A stretch of 64,000 bases of DNA from Pseudomonas petrae (GTDB lineage Bacteria > Pseudomonadota > Gammaproteobacteria > Pseudomonadales > Pseudomonadaceae). The stretch is from assembly GCF_021728295.1 (NCBI RefSeq), contig NZ_JAKJXE010000001.1:1-64000 (forward strand). Direction: 5' to 3'. This document shows, piece after piece, positions 1 to 7,598 of the stretch. The notes below the pieces were generated by a model. That model saw only the letters and a program-made list of their open reading frames with translations. It did not search any database and was not told the DNA's origin. The translations under genes and the position numbers were made by a program. Numbering within the stretch: position 1 is the first letter of the stretch; each line of letters opens with the position of its first letter.

Positions 1-80
1 AGCATTCCTCGCTGCTTACTTCGTCCAACTCTTTGATTATCAAGGAGTTTTCCGTTTCTTCTGCGCCGGAAGTGGGGAGA

Positions 81-108
81 ATTATAGACAGATCCAGAGG
101 GGCGTCAA
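81..108 (-). promoter_or_regulatory. rRNA-operon-type sigma70 promoter firing off the left edge
   Basis: Read on the minus strand there is a -35 TTGACG (103-108), a 16-bp spacer and a perfect -10 TATAAT (81-86), followed by a C-rich start region. The downstream minus-strand sequence (positions 75 to 1) resembles the untranslated leader ahead of 16S rRNA in Pseudomonas, as far as I remember it. Start of transcription is expected near 74, so the transcribed gene, probably a 16S-23S-5S operon, would lie just outside the window. The promoter is seen; the rRNA identity is inferred from recall of the leader. Confidence 0.65.
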
Positions 109-418
109 GCACTTATTTCAACAGACTGAACAAACACTGGTACTTGGCGCCTTTGCTGCTTAACAGACCTCTATCCATAAGTTCTTATAAGGAGCGCGAG
201 CTTTTTAAACCGCCATTCCTATGGCTTTAGGCAGCAAGCGGCAGCACAGCCACCGGCTGTGATACACGATGTCACTGGCATTTGTCTCACTATTGAGCGA
301 TGTTTAGCCGGTGCGCCTCAACATGGTGCCTCTGCTCCACACGGACGTGAACGTCAGCGGCAGCATGCGAATTCTGGATAGTCACTGACCGCAACGTGCC
401 GGTCAGGTAAGGATATGA
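109..418. other. non-coding stretch upstream of the lipoprotein gene
   Basis: This stretch separates the leftward rRNA-type promoter from the first rightward gene. The part just beyond the -35 (109-200) is fairly AT-rich and could act as an UP element. No convincing coding frame is present, and nothing else is recognised. Confidence 0.4.
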
Positions 419-709
419 ATGAAGTACTTTTTGATGGCACTGGCAGCATTGGCTGTCGCTGGATGCGCAGCGACGTCTAAACCGGTCATGGGTAAACGCG
501 GTATCCACATCAACTGCTCGGGCCTGTCGTCCTCGTGGGAGCAGTGCTATGACATGGCGACCAACTCCTGCGTGTCCAAGCAATATAGGGTGATCGCCAA
601 GTCCGGCGACGGCGCGGAAGATCCGGGAGAATACCCGCTTGGTCTGAATCCGGCCGGCTACACCAGCCGCAGCATGATCATCATCTGCAAGAAGCCGACT
701 AACCCCTAG
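419..709 (+). CDS. small lipoprotein of unknown function
   Basis: A 96-residue protein with a lipoprotein signal: Lys2, a hydrophobic stretch and the lipobox AVAGC with the acylated cysteine at 16. After Asp/Ser-free residues AATS one expects outer-membrane sorting. The mature part carries further cysteines (in NCSG, EQCYD, NSCVS and IICKK) that could form disulfides in the periplasm. The start at 419 has AAGGA at about 6-10 bases upstream; another ATG four bases earlier is out of frame. The 3' end overlaps the convergent TetR gene by four bases. No function is recognised. Confidence 0.8.
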   Translation: MKYFLMALAALAVAGCAATSKPVMGKRGIHINCSGLSSSWEQCYDMATNSCVSKQYRVIAKSGDGAEDPGEYPLGLNPAGYTSRSMIIICKKPTNP

Positions 710-1278
710 TCAACTGCCGACAGCGCATCCACCTGCTGACACAGCAGGTCATGGCTGGCGTCCACCACGCGTTGCTGCAGCTCGGGCGTCGCCATCATTC
801 GCGCGATCGTCAGCGCGCCAACGCACTGAGCAATGGCCGCCCACGCCAGATCTTCGTCCCCAAGCACTTCAGCCCATGCCCTATGTAATTCGCACAACCA
901 GTGCTCGGCACGCAGGCGCGCAGGTCCTGCTGCGCGGGCAATCTCAGCGCCCAATGCAGGAATGACGCATCCACCGGCGGGGTTCTGTACGTGCGACAGT
1001 GTCAGGTAATGCCGCAGGCACTGCTTGATTCTGTCCAGGGTCAGCGACTCATCGCCACCGAGTAATGCCAGGCTACGGGTCAACTCGCGCTCGACCACCG
1101 CCTGAAACAAATCATCCTTCGAAGAGAAGTGGCTATAGAAAGCCCCTCCGGTAAGGCCGACGGCTTTCATCAGACCGTCCACCCCCATTGGCGCGAAGCC
1201 TTTCTCCTTTACCAGGGCCGCACTGCTGTCGAGCATGGCGCGCCGGGTTTGCTCTTTATGGTCGGCCGAGTAGCGCAT
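706..1278 (-). CDS. TetR/AcrR family transcriptional regulator
   Basis: A 190-residue one-component repressor. Residues 5-50 hold the TetR DNA-binding domain, with the recognition part reading VGLTGGAFYSHFSSKDDLF, a standard TetR helix-turn-helix with the Y-x-HF motif. The C-terminal ligand domain (about 75-185) has the TetR_C layout seen in regulators of detoxification SDRs. It is divergent from the SDR gene at 1372, with a 93-bp intergenic region carrying a perfect 14-bp palindrome next to the SDR start, so it most likely represses the SDR/isomerase pair and perhaps itself. The inducer is unknown. Confidence 0.9.
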   Translation of the reverse strand: MRYSADHKEQTRRAMLDSSAALVKEKGFAPMGVDGLMKAVGLTGGAFYSHFSSKDDLFQAVVERELTRSLALLGGDESLTLDRIKQCLRHYLTLSHVQNPAGGCVIPALGAEIARAAGPARLRAEHWLCELHRAWAEVLGDEDLAWAAIAQCVGALTIARMMATPELQQRVVDASHDLLCQQVDALSAVD

Positions 1279-1330
1279 TGTTTTCCCTTTTACTTGAATG
1301 AGTGCCTTGACGCCCTCGCGACCCTAGCAT

Positions 1331-1357
1331 AACGTCCGTTAGGTAAACGATCGTTTA
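1331..1357. promoter_or_regulatory. probable TetR operator pair
   Basis: A perfect palindrome TAAACGATCGTTTA lies at 1344-1357, 14 bp ahead of the SDR start codon. A second inverted repeat, AACG-TC-CGTT, sits at 1331-1340. They lie between the divergent TetR and SDR genes, the usual place for a TetR operator. The palindromes are seen; binding is inferred. Confidence 0.65.
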
Positions 1358-1371
1358 ATAAAGGAATCGTG

Positions 1372-2112
1372 ATGACCATTACATCGAATAATAAGAAGGT
1401 AGTTCTGGTTGTGGGTGCAGGCGACGCAACGGGAGGCGCGATCGCAAAACGCTTTGCCCGGGAGGGCTACGTGGCATGCGTCACTCGCAGGAGCGCCGAC
1501 AAGCTTCAGCCTCTGGTGGACTCTATTCGGCAGAGCGGCGGCGAAGCCTACGGGTTCGCCTCGGACGCGCGCAGAGAAGACGACGTGGTTGCGCTGGTTG
1601 CGCAGATCGAGAATGAGATCGGCCCTATCGAGGCGTTCGTTTTCAATATAGGCGCCAACGTGCCGTGCAGCATTCTTGAAGAGACGGCGCGCAAGTACTT
1701 CAAGATCTGGGAGATGGCATGCTTCTCTGGGTTTCTGAATGCCCGGGAGGTTGCGCTGCGAATGGCAAAACGCAAACGCGGCACCCTTCTGTTTACCGGT
1801 GCAACTGCAGGCCTGCGTGGCGCCGCCAATTTTGCGGCCTTCGCCGGCGCCAAACATGGGCTACGGGCACTGGCGCAAAGCATGGCTCGTGAATTGGGGC
1901 CGATGAATATCCATGTGGCTCACGTGGTGGTGGACGGCGCGATCGACACTGACTTCATCCGCACTCAGTTTCCAGAACGCTACGCGCTGAAGGATGAGGA
2001 CGGCATCCTCGACCCTGAACACATCGCAGAGAATTACTGGTACCTGCACAACCAGCCCCGGGACGCATGGACGTTCGAGCTGGACCTGCGTCCCTGGAAC
2101 GAACGCTGGTAG
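1372..2112 (+). CDS. SDR-family oxidoreductase with altered active site
   Basis: A 246-residue Rossmann protein of the short-chain dehydrogenase family. The nucleotide-binding loop reads GAGDATGGA near residues 14-22 instead of the canonical TGxxxGIG. The expected catalytic Y-x-x-x-K reads F-A-G-A-K near residues 161-165, so the proton-donating Tyr is Phe. The expected catalytic Ser region reads FTGATAG. It may therefore bind NAD(P) without classical SDR chemistry. ATG at 1372 is preferred over the GTG one codon earlier because AAGGA ends six bases upstream. It is followed after 63 bp by the isomerase gene and probably co-transcribed under TetR control. Confidence 0.85.
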   Translation: MTITSNNKKVVLVVGAGDATGGAIAKRFAREGYVACVTRRSADKLQPLVDSIRQSGGEAYGFASDARREDDVVALVAQIENEIGPIEAFVFNIGANVPCSILEETARKYFKIWEMACFSGFLNAREVALRMAKRKRGTLLFTGATAGLRGAANFAAFAGAKHGLRALAQSMARELGPMNIHVAHVVVDGAIDTDFIRTQFPERYALKDEDGILDPEHIAENYWYLHNQPRDAWTFELDLRPWNERW

Positions 2113-2175
2113 ACCCGCGCGTCAGCGAGTCACGTGGGGCGTGCCCTTACCTATATAAGAAGAAGGAATGCAACG

Positions 2176-2769
2176 ATGAACCGAAGCGTGGAGTTTTACT
2201 TCGATGTGGGCAGCCCGACCAGTTACCTGGCCTACACCCAGTTGCGAAAGATCTGCGACGAGACCTCAGCGACATTGATCTATCAGCCTATCTTGCTGGG
2301 GGCGGTGTTCAAAGCAACAGGCAATGCGTCGCCCAACGACGTGCCTGCCAAAGCGCGTTACTCCATCAAGGATCTGGCACGCTTCGCCAAGCGCTACCAG
2401 GTCCCCCTCACCTTTAACCCCCACTTCCCGATCAACACGCTGAGCCTGATGCGCGCATTGACTGCTGCGCAGACGCTCCAGCCGCAACGGTTCATCGAAC
2501 TACTGGAAATCACCTTCAAGGCGATGTGGGTAGAAGCGCTGGACCTGAACGATCCTGGGGCGTTGTCAGCTGCGCTTATAAGGGCTGGCTTTGATCCGGC
2601 GCAAGTCCTTGGCTGGATCAGCGATCCCAGCGTCAAGGATCAGCTGAAAACCAACACCGAAGCGGCGGTTGCACGAGGCGTGTTTGGCGCCCCGAGCATG
2701 TTCGTCGACGACGAGCTCTATTTCGGTCAGGACCGACTCGATTTCGTTAGGGAAGCGCTAAGCGTATAG
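2176..2769 (+). CDS. 2-hydroxychromene-2-carboxylate isomerase-like protein (DsbA/GST-kappa fold)
   Basis: A 197-residue thioredoxin-fold protein of the HCCA isomerase/GST kappa group. The N-terminus EFYFDVGSPTSYLAY carries the conserved active-site Ser of the SPxSY motif that replaces the CxxC cysteine of DsbA. The C-terminus GVFGAPSMFVDDELYFGQDR is the typical family ending with a cis-Pro region. Such enzymes use glutathione to isomerise aromatic catabolites or conjugate electrophiles. The ATG at 2176 has AGAAGGA nine bases upstream, better than a GTG 42 bp earlier. With the preceding SDR it suggests a small detoxification pair. Confidence 0.88.
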   Translation: MNRSVEFYFDVGSPTSYLAYTQLRKICDETSATLIYQPILLGAVFKATGNASPNDVPAKARYSIKDLARFAKRYQVPLTFNPHFPINTLSLMRALTAAQTLQPQRFIELLEITFKAMWVEALDLNDPGALSAALIRAGFDPAQVLGWISDPSVKDQLKTNTEAAVARGVFGAPSMFVDDELYFGQDRLDFVREALSV

Positions 2770-2780
2770 CCCTCCCTTGC

Positions 2781-2810
2781 AACGCCACCGCCAAAAAGGG
2801 CGATGGCGTT
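2781..2810. terminator. hairpin between convergent genes
   Basis: AACGCCACCGCC and GGCGATGGCGTT form a 12-bp stem with one mismatch and an A-rich loop between the convergent isomerase and aminopeptidase genes. There is no T-tract after it, so intrinsic termination is uncertain. Confidence 0.35.
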
Positions 2811-2815
2811 CCGGG

Positions 2816-4624
2816 TCAAACCGACTCAGTACGACCGTTCAACCATGCCAACGCGGCACCCTCCACTAATGGACTGAGGCGCTGCCTGACCTGGGCGTGG
2901 TATTCGTTCAGCCATTCACGCTCCTCTTGCGTCAGCAGGCCGATTTCCAGGCAGCGCGTGTCTATCGGACACAGCGTGAGGGTCTCGAACTTGAGAAACT
3001 CGCCGAACTCGGTCTTGCCCGCCTCCTGATTGATCACCAGGTTTTCAATGCGCACACCCCACTGCCCCGGCCGATACGTGCCAGGCTCGATCGACGTGAT
3101 CATCCCTGGCTGCATCGCGGTTTGCGGCGTGACGGCAGCCTGATAGGCAATCACCTGGGGGCCTTCGTGCACATTAAGGAAGTAGCCGACGCCGTGACCG
3201 GTGCCGTGGCCGTAGTTGACGCCTTCAGCCCAGATCGGGGCGCGAGCAATTGAGTCAAGCAGTGGCGAAAGAATGCCCCGGGGAAAGTGCGCTCGGGACA
3301 GCGCGATGACGCCCTTCAGAACGCGCGTGCAGTCGCGCTTCTGCTCGGCCGTCGGAGTGCCAACGGGCACCATGCGGGTGATATCTGTGGTGCCGCCCAG
3401 GTATTGACCGCCGGAGTCGATCAGCAGCAAGCCGTCACCTTCGATTTGCGCGTGCTCTTCTTCGGTGGCGCGGTAGTGAGGCATGGCCCCGTTGCCGTTG
3501 AAGCCGGCGATGGTGGCGAAACTCTGGGACACGTAGCCCGGCCGACGGGCCCGCGCCGCGCTGAGCTTCTCGTCGATGGTCAGTTCGCTCACGGGCTCCT
3601 TGCCCAGCGCTGAATCCAGCCAGGCGAAGAACTCGCACAGCGCCGCGCCATCCTGCTCCATCGCCTGGCGGATATGCCGGGTGTCAGCAGCGCTTTTCTG
3701 CGATTTGAACAGCGTGGTCGGGTTGAGGCCTTCGACCAGCGTGACTTCACTGTCGAGGTAATCCAGCAGGCCACAGGTGACCCGCGCCGGATCAACCAGC
3801 AACCGTGCATCCTTGGGCACGTTGCGCAGCGCAGTGCCGATGCGCGTGTATTCATGCAGGGTGATGCCGTCTTGCTCCAGGGTTCTGCGCAATACGGCGT
3901 CGACTTTCTCTGATGCGACAAACAGGTTGATGCTGTTCGGGCCGATCAAGGCGAAGGAAATGAACACCGGGTTGTAGGAAACGTCGGCGCCACGCAGGTT
4001 AAACAGCCAGGCGATGTCGTCCAGGGTGGCGAGGAAATGCCAATCCGCGCCGCGCTCGGCCATCACCGTGCGCAGTCGAGTCAGCTTGTCGGTGCGTGTC
4101 TCGGTAGCGTGGGGCGCCGCGTGCTCATAAATAGCCTGGGCTGGCAACGCAGGCCGGTCGTTCCACAACTCTGTCAAGAGGTCGAGGTCGGTGCGAAGCC
4201 TCGCGCCTTTTTCGTACAGATTGGCAGCCAGTGTACGCGACGACGCCACGGCCAATACCGCGCCATCCACCGCAACAACAGAATCCGTCCTGGCCTGCTC
4301 GGCGAGCCATTCAAGTGGGCCGGTCTGACCCGGTTGCAGCTTGACCAGCTCGATGCTGCTGCCTGCCAGTTCCTTGCTCGCCTGCTCCCAATAACGGCTG
4401 TCAGCCCACAGACCGGCGAAGTCCTGGGTGATGATCAAGGTACCGACGGAGCCGTGGAAGCCGGACAGCCACTGCCGCCCTTGCCAGTAACCTGGCAGAT
4501 ATTCAGAGAGATGAGGGTCGGCCGACGGCACCAGCCAGGCGTCGATGCCTTCGCGGCTCATCAGGGCGCGCGCCTGCGCAAGGCGTTGCATCGCCACTCC
4601 AGTGGTTTTCGACTGCGTATTCAT
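2816..4624 (-). CDS. Xaa-Pro aminopeptidase (M24B, three-domain form)
   Basis: A 602-residue cytosolic metallopeptidase removing N-terminal residues ahead of proline. It has two creatinase-like N-terminal domains (about 10-310), the M24 pita-bread domain (about 320-535) and a short C-terminal domain. Metal ligands are visible as the Asp pair in DSGGQYLGGTTDITR, His in GHGTGHGVGYFLNVHEGP, and the Glu pair in SIEPGTYRPGQWGVRIEN. Length and order match the long aminopeptidase P form also found in eukaryotes. The start at 4624 is preceded by AGGAG. It is a stand-alone gene whose upstream side faces the exopolysaccharide control region. Confidence 0.93.
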   Translation of the reverse strand: MNTQSKTTGVAMQRLAQARALMSREGIDAWLVPSADPHLSEYLPGYWQGRQWLSGFHGSVGTLIITQDFAGLWADSRYWEQASKELAGSSIELVKLQPGQTGPLEWLAEQARTDSVVAVDGAVLAVASSRTLAANLYEKGARLRTDLDLLTELWNDRPALPAQAIYEHAAPHATETRTDKLTRLRTVMAERGADWHFLATLDDIAWLFNLRGADVSYNPVFISFALIGPNSINLFVASEKVDAVLRRTLEQDGITLHEYTRIGTALRNVPKDARLLVDPARVTCGLLDYLDSEVTLVEGLNPTTLFKSQKSAADTRHIRQAMEQDGAALCEFFAWLDSALGKEPVSELTIDEKLSAARARRPGYVSQSFATIAGFNGNGAMPHYRATEEEHAQIEGDGLLLIDSGGQYLGGTTDITRMVPVGTPTAEQKRDCTRVLKGVIALSRAHFPRGILSPLLDSIARAPIWAEGVNYGHGTGHGVGYFLNVHEGPQVIAYQAAVTPQTAMQPGMITSIEPGTYRPGQWGVRIENLVINQEAGKTEFGEFLKFETLTLCPIDTRCLEIGLLTQEEREWLNEYHAQVRQRLSPLVEGAALAWLNGRTESV

Positions 4625-5067
4625 TGAATCTCCTGGTGACCCGAATTGTGTGCATCGCAGACCCGGATAATGGAGCAGCGATCAAGGCTGAGCAACCGCA
4701 ACGCCGCCTCAACCCAAGGCGAGGGAATGACCCGCTCGGGCAACCCCATCGCGCACTGATGAAATCTTCGGGCCTACCACGCACTCACACACGCTGATTT
4801 ATATATAAGCGAACACAGTTCTATCTATAAAACTGCAACACGGCTGTGATCGCTTATTGCGCATTTCAACGGCGGCTGGTTAGTTACCACGCCGCATAAC
4901 TACGTTCGAATGACACGTTCAATAATCGAGCGCCATAAAACCGTTAATCCCTGTGCGCGCCCAAGTTCTGACGTTGGAAAAAAGTCTTTTCCGTCGTTTC
5001 TGGTTGCCAAAGAGGCAGTCGCGGAGAGTGCCTAAAAAGCGTCACGCACCACGAGAAGGCGGCGATG
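4625..5067. other. AT-rich intergenic region
   Basis: No plausible gene is present. From about 4790 the sequence is much richer in A and T than its surroundings, with runs such as TTTATATATAAG near 4798. It probably holds the aminopeptidase promoter and distal control sequence for the exopolysaccharide operon. AT-rich DNA of this kind is a usual target of H-NS-like proteins (MvaT/MvaU) in Pseudomonas; that role is inferred. Confidence 0.4.
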
Positions 5068-5111
5068 TTTTATTGACTATCAATAAAATCAACACGTTAG
5101 CTACGCTAACG
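5068..5111. promoter_or_regulatory. two adjacent perfect palindromes, probable operators
   Basis: The first has arms TTTTATTGA and TCAATAAAA around CTA (5068-5088). The second has arms CGTTAGC and GCTAACG around TAC (5095-5111). Both have a three-base centre and lie 42-85 bp upstream of the candidate -35, where an activator or repressor of the exopolysaccharide operon could bind. I do not recognise the binding protein. Confidence 0.5.
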
Positions 5112-5152
5112 ACAGGCTTATCAAAAAATTAACAGAATGATGGCGAAATAAT

Positions 5153-5183
5153 TTGACAGAAACTCTGCCTCCGTCGATATATA
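5153..5183 (+). promoter_or_regulatory. candidate sigma70 promoter of the exopolysaccharide operon
   Basis: A perfect -35 TTGACA (5153-5158) is followed 17-19 bases later by GATATATA (5176-5183), which offers a fair -10. Transcription would start near 5190 and give an untranslated leader of about 345 nt carrying both ops elements. Confidence 0.5.
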
Positions 5184-5364
5184 GGCATGTCCAATGTTTT
5201 CCCGTTTTTGCAGTGCGGCCCTAGAGCCGTTCGCCGAGAGCATTCCGACTTAATTGCCCTGCGACTGACCATGAAGTTAACGTTTTAAACGGTGTGAAAT
5301 CAGCGCCGGTGGGCAGTTTTTGGTTTAAAGAAAGCGTTTTCGAATGACTGAATGTGCTCGGTGG

Positions 5365-5376
5365 GGCGGTAGCTTT
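5365..5376 (+). promoter_or_regulatory. ops element 1 (RfaH recruitment site)
   Basis: GGCGGTAGCTTT matches the ops consensus GGCGGTAG plus downstream T-rich positions. Flanking bases let it form a small hairpin, GGGC (5364-5367) with GCCC (5377-5380), with the ops bases in the loop, as known for the non-template ops strand in E. coli. It lies in the leader about 170 bp before the first start codon. Confidence 0.75.
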
Positions 5377-5462
5377 GCCCAACGCTTTAGTCAGCCGGTG
5401 CTGAATGAAGCCACCGTTTGAATGCACGCCTTATTAGTACAACGGCAGGATCTGCAGATTCG

Positions 5463-5474
5463 GGCGGTAGCGTG
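5463..5474 (+). promoter_or_regulatory. ops element 2 (RfaH recruitment site)
   Basis: GGCGGTAGCGTG is identical to the classical E. coli ops/JUMPstart core. It lies 98 bp after the first ops copy and 61 bp before the first gene's ATG. CGGGC/GCCTG flanks can pair with one wobble around the loop. RfaH loads on RNA polymerase paused here. The matching rfaH gene is at 13553 in the same cluster. Confidence 0.85.
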
Positions 5475-5534
5475 CCTGAAGCGCAATTCACCCCCCTGCC
5501 CTGCACTCCTCACTCTCTACGAGGGCCTGATGCA

Positions 5535-6320
5535 ATGCCTTTATCTTTCGACATGGATGAGCAGCTGGTTCAGCGACTGGCTGACGAAATCGATACCAAC
5601 GGCTTTGCAAAACTGAACGCGGCCGTGCCTGACACGGACCTGCAGCAGCTGCGGGCCTGGACTGACGAGCAGGCGCAGAAACACCAGGGCGAATACTTTG
5701 CCTACCACGGCGAAACGGCACTGAGCGAAAGCCTGCTGGCGAGCTACTGGTCTGACCCGCGTTTCAAGACACTGCTGGGTCGCCTCTATAAGCATGCGGC
5801 CCGCCGCGAGGCCGCCAGTGACCGCATCTTCCCGGTGCTGCGCTGCGTGCAGGGCAATCAGGGCAAGCGCGAATCCAACAGCTTCCATTACGACGCCAGC
5901 CTGGTGACCGCGCTGATCCCGGTGTTCATCCCCAGCGAAGGCGAAGGACGCGGCGACCTGATGCTGTTTCCGAACATCCGCCGAGTGCGCTCATGGGTGG
6001 TGTTCAACGTGTTCGAGAAAGCACTGCTGCAGAACAAGATTACCCGCGGCTGGATCATCAAGGGCATGCAGCACCACTGGCTCAAGCCCTATGTCCTGCG
6101 CCTGGAGCCGGGCAGCGTTTATTTCTTCTGGGGTTATCGCAGCCTGCACGCCAACCAGGCCTGCCGGCCGGACGTGAAGCGCGCCACCGCGCTCTTCCAC
6201 TTCGGCGACCCCCATGCAGGCAGCCTGGCCACCCGGTTGATCCTGAAAATCAATCAGGGCCGCGCGCGACGGATGAGCAACAAGGCAGGCAACCAGCCGC
6301 CGGCATCCACCCCCAACTGA
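5535..6320 (+). CDS. phytanoyl-CoA dioxygenase / 2OG-Fe(II) oxygenase-like protein
   Basis: A 261-residue protein and the first gene after the ops leader. SFHYDAS (near residue 116) supplies a candidate HxD iron motif, LHANQ (near 202) the distal His, and KRATALFHFG (near 216) the 2-oxoglutarate-binding Arg. The layout fits a PhyH-like double-stranded beta-helix oxygenase. This is inferred from motif order and spacing. ATG 5535 follows GAGGGC with 8-base spacing; a frame extension upstream to 5418 would run through the second ops element and is rejected. In this setting it may hydroxylate or otherwise oxidise a sugar or lipid carrier intermediate, but the substrate is unknown. Confidence 0.65.
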   Translation: MPLSFDMDEQLVQRLADEIDTNGFAKLNAAVPDTDLQQLRAWTDEQAQKHQGEYFAYHGETALSESLLASYWSDPRFKTLLGRLYKHAARREAASDRIFPVLRCVQGNQGKRESNSFHYDASLVTALIPVFIPSEGEGRGDLMLFPNIRRVRSWVVFNVFEKALLQNKITRGWIIKGMQHHWLKPYVLRLEPGSVYFFWGYRSLHANQACRPDVKRATALFHFGDPHAGSLATRLILKINQGRARRMSNKAGNQPPASTPN

Positions 6321-6422
6321 TTTCGCTCAAACCTGGCGTTGACGGCCCGGCGTCAGACCGGCGCCAGCGCGTCACTGCCCCGAAAGCCTTTTAAAAGCTT
6401 TGCATCTGAAATGGAGAATTCG

Positions 6423-7544
6423 ATGATCAACGTCACCAAGACTTACCTGGGCGATATCGACAAGTTCAAAGGCTACGTCGAGGGCATTTATGCGCGCGGC
6501 TGGCTGACCAACCACGGGCCGCTGGTGTGCGAGCTCGAACAACGTCTGAAAGACTACCTGGGCGTCAAGCACGTCATCCTCACCAACAACGGCACCCTCG
6601 CCCTGCAAGTCGCCTATCGCGCGCTGGGTTTGAGCGGCAGCGCAGTGACTACGCCGTTCAGCTTCGTGGCCACCAGCAGTTCGTTGCAGTGGGAAGGCAT
6701 TCGCCCGATCTTCGCCGACATCGACGCGCAGACCTGGAACATCTCGCCCGACCACATCGAGAGCCGCATCGTCTCCGACACCACCGCCATCGTCGGCACC
6801 CATGTGTTCGGCAACCCGTGCGCCGTTGAACGCATCGAGGAAATCGCCCGCCGGCGCAATCTGAAAGTCGTGTACGACGGCGCCCATGCCTTTGCCGTGC
6901 GACACGCCGGCCAGTCGGTGCTCAACTGGGGCGACGTCAGCACCCTGAGCTTCCACGCCACCAAGCTGTTTCACACCATCGAAGGCGGCGCGATTATCAC
7001 CAACGATGACGAAACGGCGCGCCGGGTTCACCTGCTGTGCAACTTCGGCATCGTCGACGTCGACAAGATCGACGGCATCGGCATCAACGCCAAGCTCAAC
7101 GAATTCTCTGCCGCGATGGGGCTGTGCATTCTCGACGACATCGAGAACATTCTTCAGGAACGCGCTGAAATCGCTGACCGCTACACCACCCGCCTGGGCG
7201 ATTACGTCGACCTGCAGCGACCGGAAAACAATAGCGAGGTCAACCACAGCTATTACCCGATCGCCCTGCGCGACGAACAACAGCTGCTGCGTTTGCGTTC
7301 GGCGCTGAACACCAACGGGATCAACCCGCGCCGCTATTTCTACCCGTCGCTGGACACCCTTGAATACCTGCAGCCGCAAGCGGCACAAACCGCTTCGCGT
7401 TCATTGAGCGAGCGCGTGCTGTGTTTGCCGATTTACCCGGGCCTGCTGCGCGACGATCAGGATCGCGTGATCAATACGGTGATCGCCGAAACCAGCGCCG
7501 CCCACTCGCCGTACCGTGTGCCGTCCCTCGCGCAGGTCATGTAA
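6423..7544 (+). CDS. DegT/DnrJ/EryC1/StrS sugar aminotransferase
   Basis: A 373-residue PLP enzyme that transaminates a nucleotide-linked keto sugar. The Schiff-base lysine is Lys181 in LSFHATKLFHTIEGGAI, the form seen in 4-keto-6-deoxyhexose aminotransferases of the VioA/QdtB/FdtB kind. The substrate-side Asp/His pocket VYDGAHAFAV is also present. The start at 6423 has GGAG six bases upstream. It is 102 bp after the oxygenase gene. No nucleotide-sugar dehydratase or epimerase lies in the cluster, so its keto-sugar substrate must come from elsewhere, for example an rml locus. The product is probably an amino-deoxy sugar of the repeat unit. Confidence 0.9.
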   Translation: MINVTKTYLGDIDKFKGYVEGIYARGWLTNHGPLVCELEQRLKDYLGVKHVILTNNGTLALQVAYRALGLSGSAVTTPFSFVATSSSLQWEGIRPIFADIDAQTWNISPDHIESRIVSDTTAIVGTHVFGNPCAVERIEEIARRRNLKVVYDGAHAFAVRHAGQSVLNWGDVSTLSFHATKLFHTIEGGAIITNDDETARRVHLLCNFGIVDVDKIDGIGINAKLNEFSAAMGLCILDDIENILQERAEIADRYTTRLGDYVDLQRPENNSEVNHSYYPIALRDEQQLLRLRSALNTNGINPRRYFYPSLDTLEYLQPQAAQTASRSLSERVLCLPIYPGLLRDDQDRVINTVIAETSAAHSPYRVPSLAQVM

Positions 7545-7598
7545 CGCCGCCGCGCAAGCCATCGCGCCATTCACCCTGTTTTGCCGGAAGGACTTTCG

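Noticed and set aside
33..230. 65-codon frame at the left edge
   Set aside because: It crosses an rRNA-type promoter on the opposite strand and has no protein-like features.
4503..4784. 93-codon minus-strand frame upstream of the aminopeptidase
   Set aside because: Mostly an out-of-frame shadow of the aminopeptidase start and its leader.
5068..5088. FleQ binding box
   Set aside because: The half-sites occur in the reverse order of the FleQ consensus (TTGA...TCAA instead of TCAAT..ATTGA).
5418..5534. Extension of the first exopolysaccharide gene to 5418
   Set aside because: It would place the second ops element inside the coding region; GAGGGC before ATG 5535 and the composition of the 39 extra codons favour the shorter form.
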